Shown piece by piece: positions 5,345 to 7,973 of a DNA stretch of 7,973 nucleotides. The notes below the pieces were generated by a model, which worked only from the letters and a program-made list of their open reading frames with translations, was not told the origin of the DNA and searched no databases. Numbering within the stretch: the first letter of the stretch is position 1; each line of letters opens with the position of its first letter. The stretch is from DASYAN01 sp036501345 (GTDB taxonomy: Bacteria > Chloroflexota > Ktedonobacteria > Ktedonobacterales > Ktedonobacteraceae): contig DASYAN010000085.1 in NCBI GenBank assembly GCA_036501345.1, positions 1-7,973 of the forward strand, read 5' to 3'. A program made the translations under genes and the position numbers.

Positions 5345-5500
5345 TCATGCGGCCTCCTGGGAGGCCAAAGGAGCCACCGGAGTGGAAGAGTGCTTCGGTT
5401 TCTTGCGTGCTGGCATGACCAGGGGCAATGGTTCAGGCACAAACTGTCCTAGCGGTAATGGTTCTCCTTTGAGCAAAGCCACGAGAATGTGCCGCAGCCT
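5345..5500 (-). pseudogene. Out-of-frame C-terminus of the IS4-type transposase
   Basis: In the -1 frame relative to the main transposase frame, the end of the gene reads LRHILVALLKGEPLPLGQFV and continues PEPLPLVMPARKKPKHSS to a stop at 5345. A hydrophobic strand-helix followed by a Pro-rich basic tail looks like a natural transposase end. The main frame over the same bases (CGTFSWLCSKENHYR, stop 5449) does not. Joined near 5500, the protein would be about 390 residues. I see no X-XXY-YYZ slippery heptamer at the junction, so a one-base deletion is more likely than programmed frameshifting. Confidence 0.55.
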
Positions 5501-6516
5501 TGGGCAAAGCAACTCTGGAGTCTGGGTCGCGAGCGTTTGGTCGCCGTGCGTCGAGCCACATGTAGCTCCGATAGGGCTTCTAAATCGCTTCCTGTCTGTG
5601 AAGCATCTGTTTCGCCTCCAACGCTTATCACCCATAAGGTGGCGACCGCTATGGCCAACCACAAGCGACTAGCTCGTGCGGGATCAGTCATCTTGGTTTG
5701 ATGCCATTGCCATCCTCCTCGTTTGGTATCCTTAAAGCCACCCTCGATCCATGTACGCATACGGTACCATACGACATTGGCCGCTTCAGGAGCCAAATCC
5801 GTCAAGATGAGCCAAGGATCAGCATAGCCTTCATCCCAGCGAGCCAACAGGGTACAACGGAGCGTCTTGCCGAGAAAGCAGTCCACATGCCCACTCCAAG
5901 TTGTTCCTGTCTGGGGAACCAGCGTCGAGAGCCAGACCCATTTGTCTGTTCCCACAGGACGGACTTTCCCGCCCAAGTTGATGCGTAGAAAAGGATGCCA
6001 GCCAACTGAGGTGATGTGTTTGAAAAGCCATGGAGCATAGAGTCCGCGATCTGCCAGCACGATCACTGTCCAGTCCTTGGGGATACTCCCTTGCAGCATG
6101 GTGCATAACTCCTTCCAATACGGCTCCCAAGCCCCTTTCTCATGGCTACGTACAATCTTCCACGCTACCGGAATGGCGCAACCGCGATAGAGCACACTGA
6201 TTGCCAGGACGGTAAAGCGATCTGACAACGTCGTGGCATCCATGCCTAGCGCTAGATGATGTCCTGAGGCCGCCCACCAACTGAGAAGCCATCTCAAGAG
6301 TGGAGCAAAGCAGAGCGTCACATCCACCTCTTGGCGGTGCTCTCCCTTTTTATCTTGCGCGTCGTAGCACCATTCGCGCAGGCGTTGTCGCATCGTCGAG
6401 TACGAGGTATTGAGTAGATCTGCAAGCAAGGCCGCCACACTGGTGATTCCACATGATTTGGCCAGCACCATCCCATAACTCCATAATGCCAACACGCAGG
6501 CTTGAGGACGACTCAA
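5449..6516 (-). CDS. IS4-family DDE transposase, C-terminus frameshifted
   Basis: This transposase cuts and joins the ends of its own insertion sequence with an RNase-H-fold DDE site. In the 355-residue frame, Asp93 (ALGMDATTLSDR), Asp156 (VIVLADRGLYAP) and Glu258 are the catalytic triad. YRMRTWIEGGFKDTK (251-265) is the IS4 hallmark Y(2)R(3)E(6)K, with Tyr251, Arg254, Glu258 and Lys265. The start is uncertain: TTG 6516 has no ribosome site, and the frame stays open upstream to a stop at 6577-6579 (reading ILSLPLSIFLSRSFTDP), so the natural N-terminus probably lies farther right and may also be broken. The last 15 residues follow a frameshift (see the adjoining C-terminal entry). I could not find convincing terminal inverted repeats. 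The core is complete but the copy is probably inactive. Confidence 0.85.
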   Translation of the reverse strand: MSRPQACVLALWSYGMVLAKSCGITSVAALLADLLNTSYSTMRQRLREWCYDAQDKKGEHRQEVDVTLCFAPLLRWLLSWWAASGHHLALGMDATTLSDRFTVLAISVLYRGCAIPVAWKIVRSHEKGAWEPYWKELCTMLQGSIPKDWTVIVLADRGLYAPWLFKHITSVGWHPFLRINLGGKVRPVGTDKWVWLSTLVPQTGTTWSGHVDCFLGKTLRCTLLARWDEGYADPWLILTDLAPEAANVVWYRMRTWIEGGFKDTKRGGWQWHQTKMTDPARASRLWLAIAVATLWVISVGGETDASQTGSDLEALSELHVARRTATKRSRPRLQSCFAQGCGTFSWLCSKENHYR

Positions 6517-6579
6517 GTGGGCAGGGTCTGTGAATGATCGCGAGAGGAAGATGCTTAAGGGGAGAGAGAGAATTGCTCA

Positions 6580-6737
6580 GCGCCGCAGAGAGGAGGAGAA
6601 AGAAGAGAAAATCAGGGAAAAAGCACAAGGAGACGTAGGAGAGCTGATGGATCAGTTCTCAAGCTGGTGATATGGCAACAATGAGCAAGGTTGTGGATCG
6701 GGTAGGTATCCTCCTCGTCTTTTGGGGTACGGTGCTC
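6580..6737. other. Short gap between two insertion sequences
   Basis: This region is purine-rich on the plus strand at its left end. It probably holds the right end of the IS4-type element and the left end of the ISAs1-type element. Two short plus-strand frames, 6551-6670 and 6672-6797, follow each other by one base; the second starts inside the gap and has a hydrophobic stretch. They may be remains of host genes between the insertions or chance frames through IS ends. Confidence 0.3.
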
Positions 6738-7922
6738 TTAGGCGGTAGCAGGTACGTCACAGAGCCAAGCGAGGGCTCGGTCAGGATGGTAGCCTAAGGA
6801 ACGTCTGGTAGCAGCAATCCGAGATGAGCCATGCCGATGGATGAGCGTGAGTGCCAGATTGCGCAAGGCAGCCATAACCTGAGGGGCATGGCCAGTGCGC
6901 AGCTTGGAGCGATCCTCGCAAAAAGTCACATCACGTACGTAATGTAAGCAATTCTCAATGCTCCAATGTCCTCGGATGAGTTTGAGCAAGCGTGCAGGAG
7001 AGGCCTGCTCTCTTGGTAAAGTCGTGATCAGGTACACGATTTCGTGGCTGGTTTTGCCATCTCTGGTCGTAATCCGTGTGAGCTGGGCGACCTGCTCAAT
7101 GTGGGGCCAAGTCGCTTGGAGATAGTCGTTAAGAGCAGCAGTGACCTTGATGCGGCGGATTTCTTTGCGGCCACGGTGTCGATCGATGGTCTCAGCTTCC
7201 TCAAAGGAGGCTGCCGGATCAGAGAAGTAGAGAGCCAAGTCATCATAGAGGGTGGATTGATTCTGTTTCACCGTCAAAACGACATGACCATACAGGTCGA
7301 GCACAGCACGCAGAAAGTCGGTCTGCGTATGGAGGGCATCAGCAGTACAGACACGGCCTGCAAGTGGTAGCAGAGAGAGATAAATCTGAGCAGAGGGAAT
7401 TTCATTCGTCTTTTCATCGACCTGTACTTCAAACAAGATTTCTTGGCTCTCATGGGTAGAGAACGAGAGCAAATGGGGAGCCTTTCCGTCTCCCGTGCGT
7501 GCCCCCCGCACGGTTTTGCCATCCAAAGCAATGGGATCATCAGGCTTGGCTATCAATGTGATTTGGACCCAATAGGATAAAGCTCCTTCCAGAGCCTCTA
7601 CAGACAGTTGAGGCAGGAGCCATCGGTACAAAGAATCGCTTGGAGAGAGAAATTGGCGGGGACCAAATACCTGTCTTAAGAAGTCTTGGCGTTCCTGACA
7701 CCACTGTGCGACAGCTACGGTCGAATTGCAGCCACAGAGCATCGCGGCTAGCAGACACGTTAGAAGGAATGACAGGTCATAGCGTTGCCCATGCCGCGAA
7801 CGCGGATCAGGCAGCGTGGCAAAGACTTGTGCCACGCTTATCAACGAGCCCACTTTGAGTAATTTGTCTCGTTGCTCATGGGTGAGCAGTGACAACGTCA
7901 CTGAGAGTGCGATAGAATCCAT
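6738..7922 (-). CDS. ISAs1-family DDE transposase
   Basis: This is a DDE transposase of the ISAs1 family. Counting from the ATG at 7922 the protein has 394 residues. An N-terminal domain contains VFATLPDPRSRHGQRYDLSF (33-52), the family's entry motif. The catalytic residues are Asp134 (PIALDGKTVRGAR), Asp195 (CTADALHTQ) and Glu323 (GHWSIENCLHYVRDVTFCED). The frame is undamaged to its stop, so the copy may be active. The ATG has AAAGGGAG 12 bases upstream. A TTG at 7961 and possibly codons beyond the window edge could extend the N-terminus, but the TTG has no ribosome site. The left IS end should lie between about 6690 and 6737; the right end is outside the window, so terminal repeats and target duplication cannot be read. 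Confidence 0.92.
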   Translation of the reverse strand: MDSIALSVTLSLLTHEQRDKLLKVGSLISVAQVFATLPDPRSRHGQRYDLSFLLTCLLAAMLCGCNSTVAVAQWCQERQDFLRQVFGPRQFLSPSDSLYRWLLPQLSVEALEGALSYWVQITLIAKPDDPIALDGKTVRGARTGDGKAPHLLSFSTHESQEILFEVQVDEKTNEIPSAQIYLSLLPLAGRVCTADALHTQTDFLRAVLDLYGHVVLTVKQNQSTLYDDLALYFSDPAASFEEAETIDRHRGRKEIRRIKVTAALNDYLQATWPHIEQVAQLTRITTRDGKTSHEIVYLITTLPREQASPARLLKLIRGHWSIENCLHYVRDVTFCEDRSKLRTGHAPQVMAALRNLALTLIHRHGSSRIAATRRSLGYHPDRALAWLCDVPATA

Positions 7923-7973
7923 ACGTAGGATAGACTCCCTTTCTGCTAAGATTGATGACAAGGGTTCTATCTT

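Noticed and set aside
5351..5366. GGCCTCC-TG-GGAGGCC palindrome as a terminator
   Set aside because: No U-run follows on either strand, and it lies in the apparent coding end of the IS4-type transposase.
5332..6709. An 11-bp direct repeat (CGGGTAGGTAT) at 5332-5342 and 6699-6709 around the IS4-type gene, as a target duplication
   Set aside because: The bases just inside the two copies show no terminal inverted repeat, and several 11-base matches are expected by chance in a window this long.
7044..7370. Plus-strand open frame opposite the ISAs1 transposase
   Set aside because: It is antisense to a clearly real transposase and has no ribosome site or recognisable domain.

Overview
The window looks like an accessory region of a bacterial chromosome, probably from the Ktedonobacteria (Chloroflexota) or a similar large-genome soil lineage. 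That placement is an inference from memory: the mix of IS4 and ISAs1 transposases, small XRE regulators, pentapeptide-repeat proteins and degenerate CRISPR-like repeats fits the group. No rRNA, tRNA or phylogenetic marker is present to prove it. The base composition is moderate, genes lie on both strands, intergenic stretches are long, and about a third of the window is transposon.

Left part (1-2400). A SEC-C zinc-motif protein of unknown function is followed by bluB, the FMN-cannibalising enzyme that makes the lower ligand of vitamin B12. A decayed copy of the 3' end of the SEC-C gene lies just after bluB, so bluB sits between two related tails. Next, on the minus strand, come a 68-residue helical protein and upstream of it a 77-residue XRE regulator. 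The regulator has a good sigma-70-type promoter overlapped by a 15-bp palindrome, which is a likely self-operator. A 10-bp inverted repeat separates the two genes.

Middle (2400-4750). A gene-free stretch contains a 78-bp element with 15-bp imperfect terminal inverted repeats and a 5-bp flanking direct repeat (MITE-like). A plus-strand row follows: a protein of 28 uninterrupted pentapeptide repeats, a proteasome/HslV-like Ntn-hydrolase candidate whose second residue is a Thr with the Asp and Lys at proteasome-like spacing, and a 40-codon membrane-type ORF that stops just after a run of nine A.

Right part (4740-7973). A short, degenerate CRISPR-like array without cas genes is followed by non-coding DNA carrying several hairpins, one a perfect 16-bp inverted repeat. 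Then come two transposase genes on the minus strand: an IS4-type gene with a frameshifted C-terminus, and an ISAs1-type gene whose upstream end lies at the window edge. Repeated insertion and decay explain most of this half. The most interesting gene content is the pentapeptide/Ntn-hydrolase pair.
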